Source of the DNA: SUG2458 sp051872335 | GTDB taxonomy: Bacteria > Bacillota_I > Bacilli_A > RFN20 > CAG-826 | NCBI GenBank assembly: GCA_051872335.1 | Contig: JBJEDT010000048.1 | Coordinates: 1-24,655, forward strand | Reading direction: 5' to 3' | Length of the DNA: 24,655 nucleotides | Shown here: one piece after another, positions 6,190 through 15,037 of the stretch | How the letters are laid out: the number at the start of each line of letters is the position of its first letter | Numbering within the stretch: position 1 is the stretch's first letter | The notes under the pieces: generated by a model | Databases searched by the model: none | What the model saw: the letters and a program-made list of their open reading frames with translations, nothing else | What the model was told of the DNA's origin: nothing | Translations under genes and position numbers: made by a program

Positions 6190-9100
6190 CTATTCAGCTA
6201 CCGGATCTTCATAAGTATAGGTAGAATATTGTTCTCCTGAGCTTTCTCCGGCATACTCTGTTCTTGAATTAATAACATCAAAAGTAATTTCTGAATTAAA
6301 ATTAGGAATTAAATTATTTGTTAATGAATCTGAATTATACTTACCCTGATCAAGATCAACTGTATTTCCGACAAATAAATCAATTAAATATCCAAAATAA
6401 TTACCAAAATTTTGGTCATTAACTCTACCTTGAAAAACTTTTTTCCATGCGGATGCAGTTTCTTTTGTTGGTAGAATACTATATTTACTTGGTTTGTCAT
6501 TAATTTTTAAATTAAGACTTTTTATTTCATGAGCATGACGTCCAATAGATGCTCCGGCTACTGCCTTGTTAATAATATTTAATATATCCTCTTTAGTCTC
6601 CATATCTTTAAATTTAGATAAATCCATATACATAGTTCCACCTTGTATTTTTATTCCAGATTCAACTAATTTAATATCTGTAGGCAAGCTTTCTGATTGA
6701 GCAACTTCACTTTCATCGATATTTTTTACCAATCCTCCTATATGAAGCTCTCCATTTTTTAATATTGTAAAAATATTTTGAACTTGACTATTGCTTTCAT
6801 CTTCAGAAGCACTGCCTCTTCTTACACAACAAAATAATCTTGGACCTTGATCTGCTACTAAGGTTTCTGATTCTGAGAGTTGCTTCCTTCTTTTATTATT
6901 AATATACATTTCTGTTTTTCCATATATTAAAGACTGACTATCTGAGTTAGAAGTTTCAATGGTTTTTCTAGTTACATAAGCGAATAAATTGATTGAATCA
7001 AAATAATATAAAGTATTATCATTGGCTGCAGATATACTTTCATTAGAGTTCTTTTTATAATATTTTACAGTGGTATGTGGGAATAATACGTCTGTAGTTC
7101 GTCCGCCATTAACTTCTTGTGACAATAAATAAAAACTATCTTTTTCAGTTATTTTAAAAAATGTATTTGCACTTGTGTCCCATAAATTCAAAAGATTTCC
7201 ATTTAAAGAGCTTTTACTTTTTAAACTATATGTTATAACTTCTACTATTGTATCACTTAAACTATCAGTGTCTTTGTAGGAAATTTTCATTGGAATGTTT
7301 ATTATTGTTTTATAAAAAGGAATGTATTCAGCTCCATTAATTGCGTATCCAGAGCCCTGTTCTTGCAAATCAGAAAAATTAATAGATTGACTACCTTTTT
7401 GAATATAAACTTCATAGATTGTATCCGCTGTCAAATCAGAAGATATAGAGTATGTTTTAACACTTGTGTAGTTATTTTTTAAATAATTTACAACAACCTG
7501 CTGAATAGAAGAATAAATAGTTTTTACACCTTCTTCTGTTTGAACTGAATGGCCCATATAAGGATCTTCTAATTGATAAGATCTTGTTCTAACAAACTGT
7601 AAATTCTTTTTAGTATCGCCGTTACTATATTTATAAGAAGTTTTTGTAACAACATTAGTATTTGAATCAATTTTTACTGCGTCTGTGGTATATATTTCTC
7701 CAGCCAAAGAGATTCTAGCAGATTCTTCTTCCCAGTTTAATTTATTCAATGAAGATTCTGTTTCTGTTGCAAAAATTTTATTACCTTTTGAATCATATAA
7801 ATAAAAACCTAAGGTGCTTTCAGTATCAATCTCACTCTCTTTGTCTATATCTCCTCTTGTTTCTTCCGTTTCTGACTCTTGCTTGTAGCTATATCCAGCA
7901 CGAAGTCTAACTTTTCCATTTTCTACTAAAGATAATCCATATTTATTAAATCTAGCAAAATCTTGAAAATATTCCGAGTAAATTTTCTTAGAATATTTTT
8001 GAATATTACTATCAACTACCTGCCCTTCGACGATTTCTTCATATTGTTGAGTTTCTTCATTATAAATATAATTACCGTCATTATCTTCATAATAAGCTTC
8101 TTGAGTTGAAGTTGCTTTTGGAGTTCTATAAGCTGTAATGCCTCCTTTATCCCATAAAAAATATAAATAATTTCCATCAACAATTGAAATTTTACTAGCA
8201 TCTAAAGAGCCAACTTTAATATAATCTGCATTTATACCTTTTGGAGTAACGCCCACACTCCAAGATTGTCCGCCATTATTTGAAAAGAACAGGCCCTCTC
8301 CACTCAATTTATATTTATTAGCGTGATTATTTATATCACTACCTGATTGTCCAGTGTCATCTAATTCAATATTTTTTTCTTCAGTTTCAATTAAAGTTAA
8401 TTGATTTTCACTTAATCCACCTTGTAGACTGTCTTCAGAAATATTTTGTGTAGAGGTAAAATTGGATGAACGTTTATAAATATTTTCGTTAAAGCTTAAA
8501 GATTGTACACTCGCAGAAACTTGCTGGAATAAATCTTCGAACTGGGTGGTATAATTCTGAATCTGTAGGGTATTTTGAGTTGGAATATCTAAATCATAAG
8601 TTATCCCAGAGATTAAGACTTTTAATCTATTGGGTAGTCCTGTTTTTGCATTTATTCCAAAAGTTTCTATATCTTCAATATATGAGCTGTCAGCTATATC
8701 AAAATTATAATCTTTATCTAAAGTGTCTAAATCAACCACCGTAATACTATAAGTTAATTTAGGTATTGCCCCTTGTTTAGCGACTTCTTTTGCTCCAAAA
8801 TAATACGAGTTGTCACTTAAATAGTTACTATCTGACCAAGTACCCTCCTTTAAATAAGGTTCATATTTTTTAAAAAAAGCTGTAGAAAGTTTATTAATTT
8901 TTTCTAAATATTTTGCTCGTTCTTTTTTCCATTCTTTTATTTGAAGATATTCTGCTTTAAATTGGCCATAAATTCCACTTTGACATTCATATTTAAAAGT
9001 ATCTATTTCCTCTTCTTTAAAATGTTTAAATCCACTTTCATTAATTTTCTTAATTGGATCATTACTACCAAAAGTATCTTGTATCAAACCATTAAAAATA

Positions 9101-12100
9101 TTTTTTTGTTCAGCCAATTTTTCCTCGAGAGCTTTATAAGAATCATTGGATTTATTATTTTTTGATTCATATTTTGATAAAGATCCATTTATTTTTCTTA
9201 ATTCTTTTAAGGCTACGTCTATTCCATTTAAATTAACATCTAAATTTGCTTCAAGCTCGGTATAAGATTCATCTTGTAAATTAATTATTTTATTTGAAAG
9301 CTCATCATATTTTCCGTTATAAAAACCCATTTGTTTTAAAAAACCGGAAATATCATTTTTATCTCCACTACCGTATAAATCGTTTTCTGTAGATTGTTTA
9401 TCTAATAAACCCTTTAGTATATAATAAGAAAAATCTATAATATAACTATCTTTAGATGGATTATCTGGAGCTGTTTTTATTGAGCACAGTCCTGTCGAAG
9501 ATAATTCACTATCAACATCTTCTACATATAGTTTAGTAACAATCTCTTTACTATCAAAAGTTCTTGAAATATTGGATAAATTTTTTTCATATCTAAATCC
9601 AAGTTTATTCTCTTTACCCTTTTCTGTAATATAAAAAACTTTTTTTCTCATTTTATCATAGACTTTTTCATTATCATCCTTAATTTTATCAGTTACTATC
9701 TTCCCATTTTCAAGATGTTCAGAATAATACATTGGATAAACTTCAAAAATCTTACTCAATTCTTGTGTTAAATTAAATCTATTAGATTTTTCTCCATTGA
9801 GAGTACGAATTTTTCTACAATGTTTTTGAGTTTCAAACAGATATGGACAATACCCATATTTTTGATATAAACATTCTTTATCAAAATTTTTATTAGATAA
9901 ATTACCAAAGCTACAATCTCGATCATCCTGTCCAGCACCTACATTGCAGTACTTACATTTTGATAAATCTACATAAGATGTTACTATTTTAAAATCATCT
10001 TCTGAATATATCGTAGCTTTTCTACGTTCATTATCAAACAGGGATTTCATCATAAAAGTATCTTCGCATTCTTCACCATATTGAATCTGTTGTTTAAAGT
10101 ATCTTTTATAAGTATATGCATCTCCGGAAAAAACATCCTCCTCCAATAAAATATGATGTTCATCTGTTTGCAAATATGAAAAGGGAGCTATATCTTCAAT
10201 TTTATCGAAGTTATTATCAAACAGCTCTCTCCCACTATATTTATAGTAGCCATCAGGAAAGAAATCTCTTCCTTTAGTATAAGCCTCAAAAAACTTTACT
10301 TCTTTAAAAACTATTTCTTTGCCTTTTACACATTGTATAATAAAAAAAGGATTATTAATATTAATATTTGATTTAATTAAAATATATTTTTTTATTGGAA
10401 AATTATCAGTCGCAACATTAAAGGATATGTATTCTCCATCTTTTGAAATAAACATATATGCACCATCTTCATTAATTCCACCCTCTCCAATAATAATTTT
10501 AATATTATTAATATCCTCAGATTTCTCAATTTCTTCTTTCTCAATTTCTTCTTTCTCAATTTCTTCATAGTCCATATAAAAAACATAAATTTTACCTTTT
10601 TGTATCGTTTTTTCTTGTCCTGTAATTCCAAAATTTATTAAAGAAGTATAAGCCTCATTATATTTACTGGTATCTTTAGTATTATCATCTTTATAAATTT
10701 CATATTGTGTATTAAAAACAAGTCCAGTTTTTTCCGCAATATCTCCCTCATTATCTTCAGGAACTTTTATTGTAATTGTACTTGGTATATCTCTAACTCC
10801 AGTAGGGACTTTCATAATTTCCCAACCAGATGTATCTGTAATATTAGTTCCGTTTTGTATATAATTTCGAGCCAACTGTGGTACAACAATTCTTGTATCA
10901 TTATATGAACATATTCTATATTCTATATTTGTTGTTTTCCAACCTTCTCCTTCTATAAAAGGGGCCTCGTCAACTGTTTTATTATTATATACAGTTACAT
11001 ATTGATCAATCTCATCACTAATATTAATTTCAGTTCTATCTGTAATTGATATTTTCTTTCCAAAATTTATCTCAATGTCATTTATTTTTTCTAAATAGCC
11101 GTCATATACAATAGCCGGAACCCCTTTAATATCTTCTTTATTTACCATTGTATGTTCCATTGGATTGTAATAATACGGCAGATTTTTATTTGCTGATAGT
11201 AAATTGATCCATTCCTTTAATGGGAGAACATAATGATAATCTTTATTGACAATTAATCCTGCTTCATCAACTAAAATTTCAGCATTTTTTGGAATTGCTA
11301 AAAATTGAATTAAATAGTTAGGATCAATTGTAGGTGGGGCAATTAAATACGATTTAATATTTTCAATCTCACCTTCTTGTATAACTTCGGTTGCTTCAAA
11401 ACTTTTAGGATCATCTGAATCTTTTACATAACAAAAATCTAAACAACTATACGGAATATAGATGTAGGAATCATTTGGAATATCTTCAAAATAATTTTCT
11501 GGAGACAATAAACCAATTCCCTTGTCAAAATCACCATTATCCCAAAATTGTTTTTGTTCTCTCGCTATATCATCGCCCATTTCTACAAATCTTTCTTCTC
11601 CAGTAAAAACATTTTTTAATTTATTATCTTCCTTTTCACTTTCATATTTTTTTAACTGATAATTTAATTTATATGCCGAAATCTTTCCACCAAACATTTC
11701 AATTGGAATCTTAAATAATTTTTCCTCTGAATATTCTGTAAAATCTCCCCAATTTTTAGAAGCATCATATTCCCAAATACTATCTTCTAAAATTGTCTCT
11801 GTAAAAGTTCCAATTTCCTCAACATTGTTATACAATTCAGTATCAAAAGTAATTCCGTATCCATTTCGTGAAAGTTCATCAATAAAAGCATCTTCACAAG
11901 TATACTGATACATAATGCTTTTAAACTGTTTATTTTCTGTAATATTCTTTACATAGAACTCATACCATTCACCATCATGTTTTAACTTAACTTTTCTTTC
12001 ATTGAATAAATAATCACAAAATTCATTATGAACATATTCTCCTTTCTCGCTATCAAAAAACTTTGATGGTAGTTGAAAAGTTAAGTTATGAGTACCGTTT

Positions 12101-12252
12101 AAATTCTTAGTAAATTTAGGAGAAGTGGCGCGGCCAAGATATGTCATATCATCCGCACCTATAACTGCTCTTTTTATTTCTGTTTTTTGTCCGTTTTCTC
12201 CTAATTTTTCATCCCATACGCTAATTTCATAAGACTTTTTTATTATAGCCAC
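6190..12252 (-). CDS. Tail-associated protein (Tal) / tail-tip receptor-binding protein, 2020 aa
   Basis: Start set at GTG 12252: AGAGGTG (12265-12259) lies 6 nt before it, while the longest-frame GTG at 12261 is inside that Shine-Dalgarno. The Shine-Dalgarno overlaps the dit stop, so translation is probably coupled. Residues 1-140 resemble the hub domain of Tal proteins (LGRATSPKFTKNLNGTHNLTF, VKLKHDGEWYEFYVKN). The middle holds an EEIEK triple repeat (about 563-577), a six-Cys cluster (766-812), then a segment shared by many clostridial phage tail proteins (SNRFNLTQELSKIFEVYPMYY, SRTFDSKEIVTKLYV). Coiled coils follow (about 970-1110). Next is the neck signature GEGLFFSNNGGQSWSVGVTP...DYIKVGSLDASKI (about 1310-1365), then repeat-rich C-terminal domains likely to contact the receptor, with RHAHEI near 1905. 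Tal trimers cap the tail. There is no obvious peptidase motif in it; hydrolases are encoded separately next door. Confidence 0.85.
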   Translation of the reverse strand: MAIIKKSYEISVWDEKLGENGQKTEIKRAVIGADDMTYLGRATSPKFTKNLNGTHNLTFQLPSKFFDSEKGEYVHNEFCDYLFNERKVKLKHDGEWYEFYVKNITENKQFKSIMYQYTCEDAFIDELSRNGYGITFDTELYNNVEEIGTFTETILEDSIWEYDASKNWGDFTEYSEEKLFKIPIEMFGGKISAYKLNYQLKKYESEKEDNKLKNVFTGEERFVEMGDDIAREQKQFWDNGDFDKGIGLLSPENYFEDIPNDSYIYIPYSCLDFCYVKDSDDPKSFEATEVIQEGEIENIKSYLIAPPTIDPNYLIQFLAIPKNAEILVDEAGLIVNKDYHYVLPLKEWINLLSANKNLPYYYNPMEHTMVNKEDIKGVPAIVYDGYLEKINDIEINFGKKISITDRTEINISDEIDQYVTVYNNKTVDEAPFIEGEGWKTTNIEYRICSYNDTRIVVPQLARNYIQNGTNITDTSGWEIMKVPTGVRDIPSTITIKVPEDNEGDIAEKTGLVFNTQYEIYKDDNTKDTSKYNEAYTSLINFGITGQEKTIQKGKIYVFYMDYEEIEKEEIEKEEIEKSEDINNIKIIIGEGGINEDGAYMFISKDGEYISFNVATDNFPIKKYILIKSNININNPFFIIQCVKGKEIVFKEVKFFEAYTKGRDFFPDGYYKYSGRELFDNNFDKIEDIAPFSYLQTDEHHILLEEDVFSGDAYTYKRYFKQQIQYGEECEDTFMMKSLFDNERRKATIYSEDDFKIVTSYVDLSKCKYCNVGAGQDDRDCSFGNLSNKNFDKECLYQKYGYCPYLFETQKHCRKIRTLNGEKSNRFNLTQELSKIFEVYPMYYSEHLENGKIVTDKIKDDNEKVYDKMRKKVFYITEKGKENKLGFRYEKNLSNISRTFDSKEIVTKLYVEDVDSELSSTGLCSIKTAPDNPSKDSYIIDFSYYILKGLLDKQSTENDLYGSGDKNDISGFLKQMGFYNGKYDELSNKIINLQDESYTELEANLDVNLNGIDVALKELRKINGSLSKYESKNNKSNDSYKALEEKLAEQKNIFNGLIQDTFGSNDPIKKINESGFKHFKEEEIDTFKYECQSGIYGQFKAEYLQIKEWKKERAKYLEKINKLSTAFFKKYEPYLKEGTWSDSNYLSDNSYYFGAKEVAKQGAIPKLTYSITVVDLDTLDKDYNFDIADSSYIEDIETFGINAKTGLPNRLKVLISGITYDLDIPTQNTLQIQNYTTQFEDLFQQVSASVQSLSFNENIYKRSSNFTSTQNISEDSLQGGLSENQLTLIETEEKNIELDDTGQSGSDINNHANKYKLSGEGLFFSNNGGQSWSVGVTPKGINADYIKVGSLDASKISIVDGNYLYFLWDKGGITAYRTPKATSTQEAYYEDNDGNYIYNEETQQYEEIVEGQVVDSNIQKYSKKIYSEYFQDFARFNKYGLSLVENGKVRLRAGYSYKQESETEETRGDIDKESEIDTESTLGFYLYDSKGNKIFATETESSLNKLNWEEESARISLAGEIYTTDAVKIDSNTNVVTKTSYKYSNGDTKKNLQFVRTRSYQLEDPYMGHSVQTEEGVKTIYSSIQQVVVNYLKNNYTSVKTYSISSDLTADTIYEVYIQKGSQSINFSDLQEQGSGYAINGAEYIPFYKTIINIPMKISYKDTDSLSDTIVEVITYSLKSKSSLNGNLLNLWDTSANTFFKITEKDSFYLLSQEVNGGRTTDVLFPHTTVKYYKKNSNESISAANDNTLYYFDSINLFAYVTRKTIETSNSDSQSLIYGKTEMYINNKRRKQLSESETLVADQGPRLFCCVRRGSASEDESNSQVQNIFTILKNGELHIGGLVKNIDESEVAQSESLPTDIKLVESGIKIQGGTMYMDLSKFKDMETKEDILNIINKAVAGASIGRHAHEIKSLNLKINDKPSKYSILPTKETASAWKKVFQGRVNDQNFGNYFGYLIDLFVGNTVDLDQGKYNSDSLTNNLIPNFNSEITFDVINSRTEYAGESSGEQYSTYTYEDPVAE
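10522..10566 (-). repeat. Three perfect 15-bp tandem repeats inside tal
   Basis: The plus-strand unit tttctcaatttcttc occurs three times without mismatch at 10522-10536, 10537-10551 and 10552-10566. It is in frame with tal and encodes (EEIEK)x3. Perfect identity at the DNA level points to recent slippage, and copy number can change without breaking the frame. Confidence 0.9.
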
Positions 12253-12264
12253 TATTTTCACCTC

Positions 12265-14940
12265 TTAATAGAATAATGGTATATAATCCGCTTTAGCATC
12301 TGTTAAAATATCTGCTAATCCCCAGTATAATGGAGGGAAGTTTGCCCAAATATAATTACAAGCATACCACCACCATTCATTTATATCGCCTTTTATATCA
12401 CTAGTTAATCCTTCCTGTATACTCCAATAATCTTGTAATAAACGTAAAAATCCGTATTCTAACTGTACTTCTTTATTCCTATAATATTCATAACAGAAAA
12501 TATCTTTATTCTGATACATTTCAATTTCACTTTCATACCATTTTCTAAAATTCATTAATTCATCCTTTCTTTCTTGCGTTAAAGTTTCTGAGTCTTTTCC
12601 AAGTGCTGACAAATATAAGTCTACCGCTCTGTCATACACTTTATCAAAAACTTTTTGTATATATTGTGTATCTCCATTGTTTATGCCGCCATATCCCCAT
12701 TTAAAAGGTCTAGCATCTAACCAGCGTTTTCCACCCCAAAGTTCTTCATCACATACTGGAACTACCTCAATTAAAGACCATCCAGGAGGTATTCTAAACC
12801 AATGTCCTTGTTTAATATTATCATTATAAATTGTTTTTTGTGGTTTATAATTTCCATTAAAAGTATATACACTTTCATTTATATTATAATATTCCGAATA
12901 TAACAATCTTTTTTCAGAATCTAAACGTATATCCATTTCATTGTCAACATATTTTGGAATATTATTTTGATTTGTTATATTGTTTTTCTCCTCTAAATCA
13001 TTCTTCTTCGCCATATCATCAGAAGTTATTTCTAAATAATCTTGAGTATACCATTGTGGATAATGGTCTATATTAAAAACAATCTCTCCATAATTTGCAT
13101 CATTTGATTTACGAACAAATTCTGGAGGATTATGAATATAATCATGAAGAAACTCTAAAAACTCCTCTTGTATATCAGAACTTGCTTCACCAGCACCAAA
13201 ATGAAAATCAGAGCCTAACTCGGGTTTTATTAGTGAATGCTGTACCGAAAGTTTATAATATTTCTTGGTTGATATGTCTTTAAAGATTATTCTATTACCA
13301 TCTGTCTTTGAACTTGATGAGTCAATCTCATTTGCATAAATTCTTTTATCCGCAACATTTGTAACCAATTCATAAATTTCTTCTTTATTTATATCTTTAT
13401 AAAAAACTTTTTTAGAATATATTTTTTCATCTAACAATCCTGATATTTCATTTAAATCTGTTGTATAATGTACACGATTATCTTTCATATAAATGTATGC
13501 TTCTGTATTTGAAGAAGTATCTCGTACCTTTAATGCAGAAATAATAATATCATTGCTAAAAATCTCCTTATCTTTATATACACTTAAAAAATCTTTCAGT
13601 GTTTTCCAATATAATTCATATTCTTCTTCTTCTCTATTACAAAGAGCCCTAAGTTCTTCATATTTATCAGCTAACTTAAATCCATCTTCATAATTAATGT
13701 CAGGAGTAATTTGATACGATTGCATATAAAAAGTTCTAATAAAATTTCCTAATAATTCTCTTGGAATTGGTTCTGCAATATAAGCATGATTCGGATGTTG
13801 TTGATCTAATTCTTTATATTCTAAATTATAATATCTTATTCCGTCTTGGGTATAGATTTCTTTTTCTTTTCTCTTAAAATATTTATTACCATATTTATAA
13901 AACTCTTCATCTTTCTTATTCTGCGGCCTAAGTCCTGTCCAATCTACTGCCTGTGGAATAGTCAATCTCTGTACATTAAAACGTCTAACTTTAAAATGAT
14001 TACCTCTTGTTGTCCAAAAACCTTTTTCATTGGCATTAAAATGCATTTTAAATTCAATAGGAACATCACCAGGATTGTAAACTAAAAGTCTACTTCCTAT
14101 AATAGCATTTTTTCTTGTAAGTCCAGTATCCATATTAATGTAATTTGTTTTAGAATATTGTGGCAAATAAATTAATTCTTGGTCATAATCTAAAGTTGGA
14201 GTTGTTAATAATTTACTACTCGGCGCCCACTCAGGAACATTTTCCCAATATCCTCTAACATTTATAATAGATTTCTCACCATCAGGAGTATTAAAAAATA
14301 ATTCTCCAGCTTGAACTTGTTCTATAGTAGGATACCCTCCTTTCCATGGAGTCTCCATATTATTCTTTACATTATAAAAATCCTTAGTATGTTTATCTAA
14401 TGGTTCAATTAAATTATTTGCATACTCATGCTCTTCTCTTGAATGAGTTTTAATAATTGTTTCTGGAGGAGTAATATTATAATAATCTGCGGCCCGCACG
14501 ATATATTTATTAAATCCAAATGCATAAGGAAAATAACAAATAAAATTAAGAGTTCCCTCTCCTTTATAAACTCTATCTCCAGTATCTCTATTTGTAAAAC
14601 AAATAAATTTAAACTCTGGTTTAGATTTTAACTTTGCTCTATAAGTTTTATATGGCAACTCATCAAAAACTAAATCTTGTAACTTATCTGTAGAAAATAA
14701 TTGACTAATTTTTCTCCAAGTTTTCTCATCAACAGAATCAAAAGCAACATTACAAGTAAATTCTCTCGAATCAAAAGTTTGTCCAAAATAATAATTTCCA
14801 TCTCCACCAGGGACTTCTGTTGTATAGTCTTTAGGACTTGGTAATAAATTTTTCTCATATCTATCGCTTGATGTTACAACAACTAAGTGTAAATCTTTAG
14901 TATGAACATTACCATAACGAAAGCCAGTAAAATCTTTCAT
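12265..14940 (-). CDS. Distal tail protein (Dit), long variant, 891 aa
   Basis: Start set at ATG 14940, the fourth codon of the longest frame, because the first ATG (14949) abuts GGAGGG with no spacing whereas 14940 is 9 nt from it. Residues 1-145 look like the siphovirus Dit N-terminal domain (Sipho_tail type): a GFRYGNVHTKDLHLVV opening, then FDSREFTCNVAF, a DLVFDELPYKTYRAKL segment, and EGTLNFICYFPYAFG, the usual end of the Dit core before its galectin-like part. Classical Dit proteins have about 200-320 residues, so roughly 550 extra residues are present, probably insertion domains that bind the cell surface. The C-terminus is aromatic-rich (WWWYACNYIWANFPPLYWG). Dit forms the hexameric hub between tube and Tal. 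Gene order tape measure - Dit - Tal supports the call. The roles of the extra domains are inferred. Confidence 0.88.
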   Translation of the reverse strand: MKDFTGFRYGNVHTKDLHLVVVTSSDRYEKNLLPSPKDYTTEVPGGDGNYYFGQTFDSREFTCNVAFDSVDEKTWRKISQLFSTDKLQDLVFDELPYKTYRAKLKSKPEFKFICFTNRDTGDRVYKGEGTLNFICYFPYAFGFNKYIVRAADYYNITPPETIIKTHSREEHEYANNLIEPLDKHTKDFYNVKNNMETPWKGGYPTIEQVQAGELFFNTPDGEKSIINVRGYWENVPEWAPSSKLLTTPTLDYDQELIYLPQYSKTNYINMDTGLTRKNAIIGSRLLVYNPGDVPIEFKMHFNANEKGFWTTRGNHFKVRRFNVQRLTIPQAVDWTGLRPQNKKDEEFYKYGNKYFKRKEKEIYTQDGIRYYNLEYKELDQQHPNHAYIAEPIPRELLGNFIRTFYMQSYQITPDINYEDGFKLADKYEELRALCNREEEEYELYWKTLKDFLSVYKDKEIFSNDIIISALKVRDTSSNTEAYIYMKDNRVHYTTDLNEISGLLDEKIYSKKVFYKDINKEEIYELVTNVADKRIYANEIDSSSSKTDGNRIIFKDISTKKYYKLSVQHSLIKPELGSDFHFGAGEASSDIQEEFLEFLHDYIHNPPEFVRKSNDANYGEIVFNIDHYPQWYTQDYLEITSDDMAKKNDLEEKNNITNQNNIPKYVDNEMDIRLDSEKRLLYSEYYNINESVYTFNGNYKPQKTIYNDNIKQGHWFRIPPGWSLIEVVPVCDEELWGGKRWLDARPFKWGYGGINNGDTQYIQKVFDKVYDRAVDLYLSALGKDSETLTQERKDELMNFRKWYESEIEMYQNKDIFCYEYYRNKEVQLEYGFLRLLQDYWSIQEGLTSDIKGDINEWWWYACNYIWANFPPLYWGLADILTDAKADYIPLFY

Positions 14941-14964
14941 AGTATACATCCCTCCATTTATTTT

Positions 14965-14993
14965 ATAATAACATAAAATATGAAAAAAATCAA
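14965..14993 (-). promoter_or_regulatory. Sigma-70/sigma-A type promoter for the tail-tip operon
   Basis: On the minus strand TTGATT (14993-14988) is followed by a 17-nt spacer and TATTAT (14970-14965). That is four of six and five of six consensus bases at the optimal spacing. The expected transcript start is near 14958, only a few bases before the GGAGGG Shine-Dalgarno at 14955-14950, giving a short leader of roughly 18 nt. It lies just after the inverted repeat at 15002-15029, in the only sizeable gap between the tape measure and dit. AT-rich DNA makes chance matches easy, but spacing and position support it. Confidence 0.6.
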
Positions 14994-15001
14994 ATAATTA
15001 G

Positions 15002-15029
15002 TCTTTGCCGCTAATTTTAGCGGCAAAGA
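15002..15029 (-). terminator. Perfect 13-bp inverted repeat after the tape measure (terminator or attenuator)
   Basis: Arms TCTTTGCCGCTAA (15002-15014) and TTAGCGGCAAAGA (15017-15029) are exact reverse complements separated by 2 nt; as RNA, 11-12 bp with a 4-6 nt loop. It begins 8 nt beyond the tape measure stop. On the minus strand the U-run (TTTTTTT) comes only about 13 nt after the stem, beyond CTAATTATTTGA, so termination may be weak. The repeat ends 8 bp before the -35 of the tail-tip promoter and could also act as an operator or an RNA processing site. Confidence 0.65.
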
Positions 15030-15037
15030 AACGTAAT

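Noticed and set aside
12253..12261. Longer starts for tal (GTG 12261) and likewise for the genes beginning at 14949, 4952, 3279, 2839 and 514
   Set aside because: In each case the longer start overlaps or abuts the Shine-Dalgarno, while a start three codons later has normal spacing.
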